Positions 1 through 5,365 of a DNA stretch of 37,976 nucleotides are shown here, one piece after another. This DNA is from Dietzia massiliensis (GTDB lineage: Bacteria; Actinomycetota; Actinomycetes; Mycobacteriales; Mycobacteriaceae), in the NCBI RefSeq assembly GCF_018390595.1, contig NZ_JAHBAV010000033.1:1-37976 (forward strand), given 5' to 3'. Each line of letters opens with the position of its first letter. Position 1 is the first letter of the stretch. The position numbers were made by a program, and so were the translations under genes. The notes under the pieces are model-generated. The model saw nothing but the letters and a program-made list of their open reading frames with translations, searched no databases and was not told where the DNA came from.

Positions 1-537
1 GGGCTCCATGGTGCGGGCCATCGCGGCAGCGGGGATGACCGCACCGGCGAGGAACAGGATGATGCCGAGCCCGCCCATCATGTAGGCCAGACGGTGGCCC
101 TCCCCGAGCTGCAGGCTCGAGCCGAAGATCAGGACGAGCGAGATCACGAACAGTCCGCTCGTCACCAGGTTGAGCGCCCGGGACCGGGCCTGGAGCAGGG
201 TGGCGGTCTCGAACTCGTCGAGGTAGCGGGCGGGTGCGGTGTCCTTGGAGTCGATCGTCACCCGGAGCATGGTCCAGACGGTGCAGATCACCACGGTCAT
301 GGGTAACCAGGCCAGGATGATCGGGAACCAGAAGTAGCCGGCCACCGCGATCGCGGCCATGATGCTCAGGCTCGCCCAGTTGAGACGGACGAGGAGACGG
401 CGACGAGCTGCCGTCCGCCAGGTCGGCAGGCTCATCTCGGTGCGCTCCAGGTTCTTCTCGTACCGCCGCTCCGCGGTGGTACGAGCGTCGGAGGTCGGGC
501 TGTCGGGGGTCGGGTTGTCGTGAGTGCGCGTGGTCAT
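1..537 (-). CDS. Four-helix membrane protein, 3' end cut by window edge
   Basis: The reading frame starts at the ATG complementary to 535-537 and runs open for 179 codons to the window edge, so the C-terminus is missing. The first 50 residues are polar (MTTRTHDNPTPDSPTS and a basic stretch RTAARRRLLVR). They are followed by hydrophobic helices at about 51-69, 70-92, 124-143 and 150-173, so this is an integral membrane protein with a cytoplasmic N-terminus by the positive-inside rule. The start overlaps the stop of the upstream Xre-type regulator by one base (TGATG), so the two are translationally coupled and share one promoter. Pairs of a small Xre regulator and a small membrane protein are common in Gram-positive bacteria. 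I do not recognise a specific family and assign no function. Confidence 0.8.
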   Translation of the reverse strand, partial: MTTRTHDNPTPDSPTSDARTTAERRYEKNLERTEMSLPTWRTAARRRLLVRLNWASLSIMAAIAVAGYFWFPIILAWLPMTVVICTVWTMLRVTIDSKDTAPARYLDEFETATLLQARSRALNLVTSGLFVISLVLIFGSSLQLGEGHRLAYMMGGLGIILFLAGAVIPAAAMARTMEP

Positions 538-812
538 CACGAGTCCTCTCGGTCGCGGCGGTAGATCTCGGCGGACATCGGGCGGAACTCCTCGCGGGAG
601 AACACGGCCTCGACCGGAAGGTCGAACACCTCGCAGATGCGAAAGGCGAGGTCGAGGCTCGGGTAGTGGTCGCCGCGCTCCAGCGCACCCACGGTCTGTG
701 GGTTCACCGAGATCCGCTCGGCGAGTGCTGCGCGGCTCAGTCTCTGTTCCGCACGCAGCACGGCGATCCGGTTGAAGATCGGGAGCTTTTCTCCCCGACG
801 CACTGGGCTCAT
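537..812 (-). CDS. Small Xre/Cro-CI-type HTH transcriptional regulator
   Basis: A 91-residue protein consisting almost entirely of one helix-turn-helix domain, residues about 14-73: NRIAVLRAEQRLSRAALAER, then ISVNPQTVGALERGDHYPS (recognition helix and following loop), then LAFRICEVFDLPVEAVF. This is the pattern of the YozG-like branch of the Xre family, in which the small regulator sits with a membrane protein, as here. The start is the only Met in frame close to the promoter; an apparent in-frame extension upstream is antisense to gpx and the next gene. The start lies 7 bases after a possible -10 (AACACT), so the mRNA may be leaderless. A perfect inverted repeat fills its promoter spacer, which suggests autorepression. 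The ligand or stress sensed is unknown. Confidence 0.88.
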   Translation of the reverse strand: MSPVRRGEKLPIFNRIAVLRAEQRLSRAALAERISVNPQTVGALERGDHYPSLDLAFRICEVFDLPVEAVFSREEFRPMSAEIYRRDREDS

Positions 813-819
813 GCACCTA

Positions 820-848
820 AGTGTTGGGAAAACCCAACAGATTGTCAA
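820..848 (-). promoter_or_regulatory. Promoter of the Xre regulator operon
   Basis: On the minus strand a perfect TTGACA (843-848) is followed after 17 bases by AACACT (820-825), which keeps the A2 and T6 of an actinobacterial -10. The start codon follows after 7 bases, so transcription would begin at or next to the ATG. Confidence 0.6.
822..839. promoter_or_regulatory. Perfect 7-bp inverted repeat, probable operator
   Basis: The sequence TGTTGGGAAAACCCAACA has perfect 7-base arms around AAAA. It lies entirely between the -35 and -10 elements of the Xre regulator promoter and ends one base before the predicted -35 region of gpx. An occupant would block the regulator promoter and touch the gpx promoter. 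The adjacent Xre protein is the obvious candidate ligand, by inference only. Confidence 0.6.
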
Positions 849-875
849 TAGAGAGTTCCGAGTAGGCTGGGTCAC
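840..875 (+). promoter_or_regulatory. Leaderless-type promoter of the GPx-like gene
   Basis: TAGGCT at 863-868 ends 7 bases before the ATG at 876. The weak -35 position (about 840-847, GATTGTCA) overlaps the -35 of the divergent regulator promoter, so the two promoters share DNA. Confidence 0.6.
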
Positions 876-1373
876 ATGAGCAATGGCAGCGTCCACGGCA
901 TCTCGTTCACCACCATCGACGGCGAGCAGGCCAGCATGGCCGACTACGCGGGCCACGCCGTCCTCGTGGTCAACGTCGCCAGCGAGTGTGGTCTGACCCC
1001 GCAGTACGAGGGCCTGCAGGAGCTCGCGGACGACTTCCGCGACCGCGGCCTGTTCGTGATCGGCTTCCCGTGCAACCAGTTCATGGGACAGGAGCCGGGG
1101 GACGAGGACGCCATCAAGGAGTTCACGTCCGGCAAGTACGGGATCACCTTCCCGCTCGCCGCCAAGGTCGACGTCAACGGCCCCGACCGGCACCCGCTCT
1201 ACGCCGAACTGACCAAGGTCGCCGACGCGGACGGCGAGGCAGGCGACGTGCAGTGGAACTTCGAGAAGTTCCTGATCTCTCCCGAGGGTGAGGTCGTCGG
1301 CCGGTTCCGTCCCAAGGTCGAGCCGGGGGCCCCCGAACTGGTGGAGGCGCTCGAGGAGACACTCCCGATCTGA
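876..1373 (+). CDS. GPx-family thiol peroxidase
   Basis: A 165-residue single-domain glutathione-peroxidase-fold protein, the normal length for bacterial members. The family tetrad is visible: Cys38 in NVASECGLTPQY, Gln72 in FPCNQFMGQEPG, and Trp127-Asn128 in VQWNFEKFLI. Bacterial Cys-GPx enzymes reduce hydroperoxides, usually with thioredoxin. Glutathione use is unlikely here because the window encodes a mycothiol enzyme. The resolving Cys of yeast Gpx3-type enzymes sits a few residues after the QEPG motif (QFC in yeast, TYC in E. coli BtuE). The matching position here reads EFTSGKYG, with Thr, so this is probably a one-Cys version unless Cys66 takes the role. The gene is divergent from a small Xre regulator with overlapping promoters. 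Confidence 0.92.
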   Translation: MSNGSVHGISFTTIDGEQASMADYAGHAVLVVNVASECGLTPQYEGLQELADDFRDRGLFVIGFPCNQFMGQEPGDEDAIKEFTSGKYGITFPLAAKVDVNGPDRHPLYAELTKVADADGEAGDVQWNFEKFLISPEGEVVGRFRPKVEPGAPELVEALEETLPI

Positions 1374-1382
1374 CGGCCTGAG

Positions 1383-1400
1383 CGGGCCCGACGGGGCCCG
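1383..1400 (+). terminator. Short GC hairpin after the GPx-like gene
   Basis: CGGGCCC (1383-1389) and GGGCCCG (1394-1400) form a 7-bp stem with a GACG loop 10 bases after the stop codon. There is no U tract. It could end or attenuate the gpx transcript. Confidence 0.35.
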
Positions 1401-1460
1401 GCCATCAGACGTACACCTCGTCGTCGTCGTCATGTCACCCCGGTCTGTCACCATGCGGCC

Positions 1461-2165
1461 ATGCCCCCGCGCCTCATCGTCTCCCTCTCGGGTCTGCGCG
1501 ACACCAGCCTCGACCACGCCGTCGACCTCGTCGGTGAGCTCGAGCGCAGGTCCGTCCCCGTCTCCCTCCTCGTCGCACCGCGACGGGGTCGCGAGTACGC
1601 ACTCGCCGCCGACCACGGCACGCAGGCATGGCTGCGGCACCGCCGCGGGCAGGGCGACGCGATCGTCCTGGGCGGCTACGACGACGCGGCGACCAGGCGC
1701 CGCCGACCCGAATTCGCGTCCATCGGCCCCGCCGAGGCCACCGTGCGTCTCACCGCCGCCGACCGGCTCATGGCCGATATGGGCCTGCGAACCCGGGTCT
1801 TCGCGCCGCCGCGCTGGAACGCCTCTCCGGGCTGCCTCAGGGCCCTGCCCGACGTCGGGTTTCGGCTCTGCGCCGCCCTCACCGGGATCCACGACGTCGT
1901 CCGCGGCACCACCGAGCGTGGCCGCGCCCTGTCGATCGGGGAGGGATTCGTCGCCGATGCCTGGTGGTGCCGGGCGCTCGTCGCCGCCGCCGGCCGCACC
2001 GCCGCAGCGGACGGGCTCGTCAGGCTCAACGTCTCCGCCAAGCAGCTCTCCCGCCCGGCCCCGCGGGCCGCGCTGCTCGACGCCGTGGACCTCGTCACGG
2101 GGGAGTACGGAGCGCGGGTCGCGCGCTACGAGTGGTCACCCACCGCGCTGGTGGGCGCCGCCTGA
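1461..2165 (+). CDS. DUF2334 polysaccharide-deacetylase-like protein (Rv0787-like)
   Basis: A 234-residue protein opening with PRLIVSLSGLRDTSLDHAV and SVPVSLLVAPRR, then RVFAPPRWNASPG and SKQLSRPAPR. This resembles the DUF2334 proteins that share the NodB-like polysaccharide deacetylase fold; the APPRWN segment matches the position of a fold motif. In M. tuberculosis a protein of this type (Rv0787) lies directly before purS-purQ, exactly as here. A substrate is not known. The metal-binding Asp/His set of true deacetylases is not clearly conserved to my eye, so catalytic activity is uncertain. The start at 1461 begins MPPRLIV. An overlapping ATG 11 bases upstream is out of frame, and I see neither a good ribosome site nor a clear -10. 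Confidence 0.8.
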   Translation: MPPRLIVSLSGLRDTSLDHAVDLVGELERRSVPVSLLVAPRRGREYALAADHGTQAWLRHRRGQGDAIVLGGYDDAATRRRRPEFASIGPAEATVRLTAADRLMADMGLRTRVFAPPRWNASPGCLRALPDVGFRLCAALTGIHDVVRGTTERGRALSIGEGFVADAWWCRALVAAAGRTAAADGLVRLNVSAKQLSRPAPRAALLDAVDLVTGEYGARVARYEWSPTALVGAA

Positions 2166-2191
2166 GCTTCGGCCGCGGCGCCGGCTGCGGG

Positions 2192-2197
2192 TAGGAT
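2192..2197 (+). promoter_or_regulatory. Candidate -10 of the purSQ promoter
   Basis: TAGGAT lies 65 bases before the purS start, giving a predicted transcript leader of about 60 bases. No good -35 is visible. I looked for a purine riboswitch in the leader and saw none; it is too short for the aptamer. Confidence 0.45.
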
Positions 2198-2262
2198 CGA
2201 CAGGTGAGTCCCGGCAGGTCCGGGCCCGCCCCGCGAAACCGCCCCGAACGAGGAGTTCCCAC

Positions 2263-2517
2263 GTGGCCCGAGTCGTCGTCGAAGTCATGCCCAAGGCCGA
2301 GATCCTCGATCCTCAGGGTCAGGCCATCCACCGAGCCCTCGGCCGTCTCGGTCACGACGGCGTCACCGACGTCCGGCAGGGCAAGCGGTTCGAGCTCGAG
2401 GTCTCCGACTCGGTCACCGACGCCGAGCTCGAGGAGATCGCCTCGTCGCTGCTGGCCAACACGGTGATCGAGGACTGGAAGGTCGTCCGGGTCGACACCG
2501 CGGGGGTCGCCTCGTGA
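2263..2517 (+). CDS. purS: Phosphoribosylformylglycinamidine synthase subunit PurS
   Basis: An 84-residue protein of the PurS family, which bridges PurQ and PurL in the three-part FGAM synthase (step 4 of purine synthesis: FGAR + ATP + Gln to FGAM). The start is the GTG at 2263, preceded by GAGGAG with a 7-base gap. The body reads [20 protein letters not shown], then [13 protein letters not shown], then DWKVVRVD, which is typical PurS. Its stop overlaps the purQ GTG start by four bases (GTGA), so the two are translationally coupled. The partner purL is encoded 2.8 kb downstream with its own promoter. Confidence 0.95.
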   Translation: MARVVVEVMPKAEILDPQGQAIHRALGRLGHDGVTDVRQGKRFELEVSDSVTDAELEEIASSLLANTVIEDWKVVRVDTAGVAS

Positions 2518-3191
2518 GCGCGCGGATCGGCGTCATCACCTTTCCCGGCACGCTCGACGACATCGACGCCTCCCGCGCCGTGACCCGCGCCGGCGGCGAG
2601 GCCGTCTCGCTGTGGCACGACGACGCCGACCTCAAGGGTGTCGACGCGGTGGTCGTGCCCGGCGGTTTCTCCTACGGCGACTACCTGCGCTGCGGTGCCA
2701 TCGCGTCCATGGCCCCCGTGATGGGCGAGGTCATCAGCGCCGCCCGCGGCGGCATGCCCGTGCTGGGCATCTGCAACGGCTTCCAGATCCTCTGCGAGGC
2801 CGGCCTCCTGCCCGGCGCCATGGGCCGCAACCGCGACATGCACTTCATCTGCCGCGACGAGTGGCTGCGCGTCGAGAACACCGACACCGCCTGGACGTCG
2901 CGTTTCGAGAAGGGCGCGGAGATCCTCATCCCGCTCAAGTCCGGCGAGGGACGCTACATGGCGACGGCCGACACGATCGAGGAGCTGGAGGGCGAGGGGC
3001 GCGTCGTGTTCCGCTTCGCCAGCGACGCCCCCAACGGCTCCACCAACCACATCGCCGGCATCACCTCGGAGAACGGCCGCGTCGTGGGGCTCATGCCGCA
3101 CCCCGAGCACGCGATCGACCCGCTGACCGGCCCGTCCGACGACGGCCTCGGCCTGTTCCTGTCCGCGCTCGACGCGGTCGTCAAGGTCTAG
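2514..3191 (+). CDS. purQ: Phosphoribosylformylglycinamidine synthase glutaminase subunit PurQ
   Basis: A 225-residue class I glutamine amidotransferase, standard PurQ length. It supplies ammonia from glutamine to PurL in the PurS-PurQ-PurL complex. The catalytic triad is visible: nucleophile Cys87 in [11 protein letters not shown], and His196 and Glu198 in LMPHPEHA. The oxyanion-loop signature [13 protein letters not shown] is at about 50-62. Translation starts at a GTG overlapping the purS stop by four bases. A strong hairpin terminator follows at 3235-3272, so purS-purQ form a two-gene operon. Confidence 0.97.
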   Translation: MSARIGVITFPGTLDDIDASRAVTRAGGEAVSLWHDDADLKGVDAVVVPGGFSYGDYLRCGAIASMAPVMGEVISAARGGMPVLGICNGFQILCEAGLLPGAMGRNRDMHFICRDEWLRVENTDTAWTSRFEKGAEILIPLKSGEGRYMATADTIEELEGEGRVVFRFASDAPNGSTNHIAGITSENGRVVGLMPHPEHAIDPLTGPSDDGLGLFLSALDAVVKV

Positions 3192-3234
3192 CCAGGCGCT
3201 GCTAACCGCGGTCGACGCCGCGGCGACGGCAGAA

Positions 3235-3272
3235 CGAAGGGCCCGCTGGGATCTCTCCCGGCGGGCCCTTCG
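3235..3272. terminator. Strong bidirectional hairpin terminator between purQ and a convergent small gene
   Basis: CGAAGGGCCCGC (3235-3246) pairs with GCGGGCCCTTCG (3261-3272). The stem extends through a T-G pair and GGGA/TCCC to a TCTC loop. It sits between the stop of purQ (3191) and the stop of the convergent small gene (3313). Confidence 0.8.
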
Positions 3273-3312
3273 GTGTTGACGACCAGTCGGGCTGGCCGCT
3301 GCTGATGCTCGC

Positions 3313-3546
3313 TCAGGCCGGCAGCATGCCCTTGGCGATCTCGCCGATGACGGTGCCGAGATCGGCGCTACCGGAGCTGCCGATGTCTCCGCCGAGACCG
3401 CCGACGAAAAGCGCCACCATGTTCAGGAGCGTGAACGGCGCACCCACGAGGGTGTCGATGAAAGACGAGCCCGTGCCCGTCGACCCGCTCGTGATCTCGG
3501 CCGAGAGGGGAAGGGTTTCCTTAAGGATCGAACCGGTGAAGTCCAT
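3313..3546 (-). CDS. Small acidic hydrophobic protein, porin-like (PorA/PorH style) candidate
   Basis: A 77-residue protein starting MDFTGSILKETLPLSAEITS and containing FIDTLVGAPFTLLNMVALFV, GGLGGDIGSSGSAD and LGTVIGEIAKGMLPA. The gene has the best ribosome site in the region (AAGGAG, 6 bases before ATG) and ends just before a shared terminator, so it is real. The protein has two Lys, no Arg, several Asp/Glu, many Ser/Gly, no His/Cys, and no cleavable signal peptide. Small acidic, signal-less proteins beginning MD are typical of the corynebacterial cell-wall channels PorA and PorH, some of which are O-mycoloylated on Ser. That is only a resemblance in style; I cannot claim homology. The upstream gap carries an unusual density of palindromes, which fits a highly regulated surface protein. 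Confidence 0.7.
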   Translation of the reverse strand: MDFTGSILKETLPLSAEITSGSTGTGSSFIDTLVGAPFTLLNMVALFVGGLGGDIGSSGSADLGTVIGEIAKGMLPA

Positions 3547-3664
3547 GGGGTCTCCTTATCTAATCGCCCCGGGGGAGTGGGGCGAGTGCCGGCGACCCGG
3601 GTGGTCGCGCGTGCGTGATGATTGTGCACGGCCGACCGAGATCGCGCTCAGGTTTCGATAAGCC

Positions 3665-3680
3665 AGTGGTGCACATCACT
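3665..3680. promoter_or_regulatory. CRP/GlxR-like palindrome
   Basis: AGTGG-TGCACA-TCACT has the half-site spacing of CRP-family operators (TGTGA-N6-TCACA), and a wider frame CAGTG...CACTG is also symmetric. It lies 119 bases upstream of the start of the small minus-strand gene. GlxR, the cAMP-responsive regulator of corynebacteria, is the family member expected in this group. Assignment is by spacing only. Confidence 0.4.
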
Positions 3681-3853
3681 GTGGTACTAAACGTGCTGGT
3701 GAGCGCAGTGTTCGCACTTCGTCCGCCTGGTGTGCGGGCGGTCGGTAGGAAGAACTCTGGGAAAAGTCTTCTCTCCCACGCCGAGTGACGTCGACCCGCG
3801 CGCGGGTGCGTTGGCACCGGTGCGGCGGATCCGCGGCGAGCGGGATCTCGATT

Positions 3854-3930
3854 GTGGTCGTAGCCATCGTGCGAATCCGGGGGTGTCGCCGACATGGTTA
3901 CGACCATCGCCGGTGTGGTCACGACCATTT
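3854..3930. repeat. Three-copy partly palindromic element
   Basis: The copies are GTGGTCGTAGCCATCG (3854-3869), ATGGTTACGACCATCG (3894-3909) and GTGGTCACGACCATTT (3915-3930). Each contains a TGGT...CCAT inverted repeat. Copies are offset by 40 and 21 bases, close to four and two helical turns, so bound proteins would sit on the same face of the DNA. Confidence 0.55.
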
Positions 3931-4069
3931 GAAGGTGTCGCCGCGAAGGGTTGACAGCGCGATCTTCGCAGCGAGGGGCCGACTACGTGCGCGGCCGCCG
4001 CGCTCGGCGGCGTCCCACGGCAGACACGCGGGCGAGATCGGGGCCCGGTCACGAAGGGCCTGATTGCGG

Positions 4070-4075
4070 TACAAC
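4070..4075 (+). promoter_or_regulatory. Candidate -10 for the enoyl-reductase-like gene
   Basis: TACAAC ends 6 bases before the ATG at 4082. The last base is not T, so it is weaker than the other leaderless-type promoters in the window. Confidence 0.35.
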
Positions 4076-4081
4076 CGTGGA

Positions 4082-5293
4082 ATGAGCGAATCCAGCATCC
4101 AGCCCGCGTCCCCGTCCGACAAGGCCGATCGCCCGTTCGACATCGTCCTCTACGGCGCGACCGGGTTCACCGGGGGACTGGTGGCCGAGTACCTGATGCG
4201 GAACCTGCCCGAGGGCGGCTCGTGGGCCGTGGCCGGGCGCAACCGGACAAAGCTGGACGCCCTCGTCGCCCGCCTGGCGTCCGAGCGGCCGGACGTCCCC
4301 GCCCCGGGCGTCGTGGTCGCGGACACCGAGGACGCGAGGTCGCTGGTGGAGATGGCGCTGTCGGCCCGCGTCGTCATCACCACTGTCGGTCCCTACCTCG
4401 AGTACGGCGAGCCGCTCGTGGCCGCCTGCGCTGAGGTCGGAACCGACTACGTGGACCTGACCGGCGAGCCCGAGTTCGTCGACCGCATGTACCTCGAGCA
4501 CAACGACGCGGCCGTGGCGTCCGGGGCCCGGATCGTCCACGCCTGCGGCTTCGACTCGGTCCCCCACGACATGGGCGTGTTCTACACGATGAAGCACGTG
4601 CCCGAGGGCGTGCCCGCGGTCGTCTACGGGGCGGTCCACGCGGACGCCCGGTTCTCGGGCGGGACGTTCCACTCGGCGATCGGCCAGTTCGCCCGACTGC
4701 GCGAGGCCGCGAAGACGGCCGCGCGGCGGCGGCAGAAGGAGGGACGCGTGGCCGGCCGGCGGATCAAGTCAGTCACGGGTAAGCCGCACCACGACAGCGT
4801 GCTGGGCCGGTGGCTCGTGCCGCTGCCGACCATCGATCCGCAGGTCATCCTGCGCTCGGCCGCCGCGCTGGACAGTTACGGCCCCGACTTCACCTACTCG
4901 CACTACGCCTCGGTCGGTTCGCCCGTCACCGCCGTCGCCGGGATGGTCGGTGTGGGCGCGCTCGCGGCGGGGTCCCAGGTCGGCCCGATCCGGTCGCAGA
5001 TCCTCAAGCGGATCGACCGCGGCGCCGGGCCGAGCGAGTCCCGCCGGGCCCGCTCGTCGTTCGACGTCACCTTCGTCGCCCTGGCCGGTGGGCGGCGGGT
5101 CGTCACCCGCGTCTCGGGCGGGGACCCGGGCTACACGGAGACGTCCATGATGCTGGCCGAGTCGGCGTTGTGCCTGGCGTTCGACGACCTGCCCGCGCTC
5201 TCCGGTCAGCTCACCACCGCGCAGGCGATGGGCGACGCGCTCCTCGAGCGGGTGCGGCGCGGCGGCCTGACGTTCGAGGTCCTGTCCACCTAG
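4082..5293 (+). CDS. Saccharopine-dehydrogenase-like / trans-acting enoyl reductase family protein
   Basis: A 403-residue protein with an N-terminal Rossmann fold: FDIVLYGATGFTGGLVAEYL, dinucleotide loop GATGFTG at residues 25-31, then VAGRNRTKLDALV and VVITTVGPYLEYGEPLV, and VDLTGEPEF. This is the family that includes the mycobacterial trans-acting enoyl reductase Rv2953 and its paralogue Rv2449c. Rv2953 works with a polyketide synthase on surface lipids; most relatives are uncharacterised. No polyketide or lipid gene is nearby, and the gene sits between purQ and purL, so context does not define its substrate. ATG 4082 is preferred to an in-frame TTG six codons upstream because it begins MSESS just after a possible -10 and the extra codons have no ribosome site. 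Confidence 0.82.
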   Translation: MSESSIQPASPSDKADRPFDIVLYGATGFTGGLVAEYLMRNLPEGGSWAVAGRNRTKLDALVARLASERPDVPAPGVVVADTEDARSLVEMALSARVVITTVGPYLEYGEPLVAACAEVGTDYVDLTGEPEFVDRMYLEHNDAAVASGARIVHACGFDSVPHDMGVFYTMKHVPEGVPAVVYGAVHADARFSGGTFHSAIGQFARLREAAKTAARRRQKEGRVAGRRIKSVTGKPHHDSVLGRWLVPLPTIDPQVILRSAAALDSYGPDFTYSHYASVGSPVTAVAGMVGVGALAAGSQVGPIRSQILKRIDRGAGPSESRRARSSFDVTFVALAGGRRVVTRVSGGDPGYTETSMMLAESALCLAFDDLPALSGQLTTAQAMGDALLERVRRGGLTFEVLST

Positions 5294-5352
5294 TCGGATG
5301 CCGCGCCGGTCACGGGGCACGGGAGCGGATTCGCCCGCCGGTGGGCTCCGAC

Positions 5353-5365
5353 TAGACTCGGCCCC
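5353..5365 (+). promoter_or_regulatory. Leaderless-type promoter of purL
   Basis: TAGACT (5353-5358) ends 7 bases before the GTG start of purL, so transcription should begin at or next to the start codon. It shows that purL is transcribed apart from purS-purQ. Confidence 0.65.

Larger units (their letters stand above)
3547..4081. other. 535-base gene-free region with dense regulatory palindromes
   Basis: This divergent gap lies between the small porin-like gene (minus) and the enoyl-reductase-like gene (plus). It looks less coding-like than its surroundings. It holds a CRP/GlxR-like palindrome (3665-3680), three copies of a 16-base partly palindromic element (3854-3930), a repeated GGTGTCGCC (3882-3890 and 3934-3942), an isolated TTGACA (3951-3956), and the start-proximal promoter of the plus-strand gene. 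Short open frames here have no credible start, ribosome site or protein character. Confidence 0.6.

Noticed and set aside
94..306. A 70-codon plus-strand frame opposite the partial membrane gene
   Set aside because: Shadow of the minus-strand gene, which has clear helices and stop/start coupling.
2198..2262. Possible purine riboswitch before purS
   Set aside because: The leader is about 60 bases and lacks the conserved aptamer core; no second expression-platform stem is visible.
3560..3928. A 122-codon minus-strand frame in the long intergenic region
   Set aside because: It covers the palindrome array, has no ribosome site and no protein-like segments; the repeated MVVTT start merely reflects the repeats.
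3951..3956. TTGACA as a -35 in the long gap
   Set aside because: No -10-like hexamer lies 15-19 bases downstream, so it is listed only as an isolated match.
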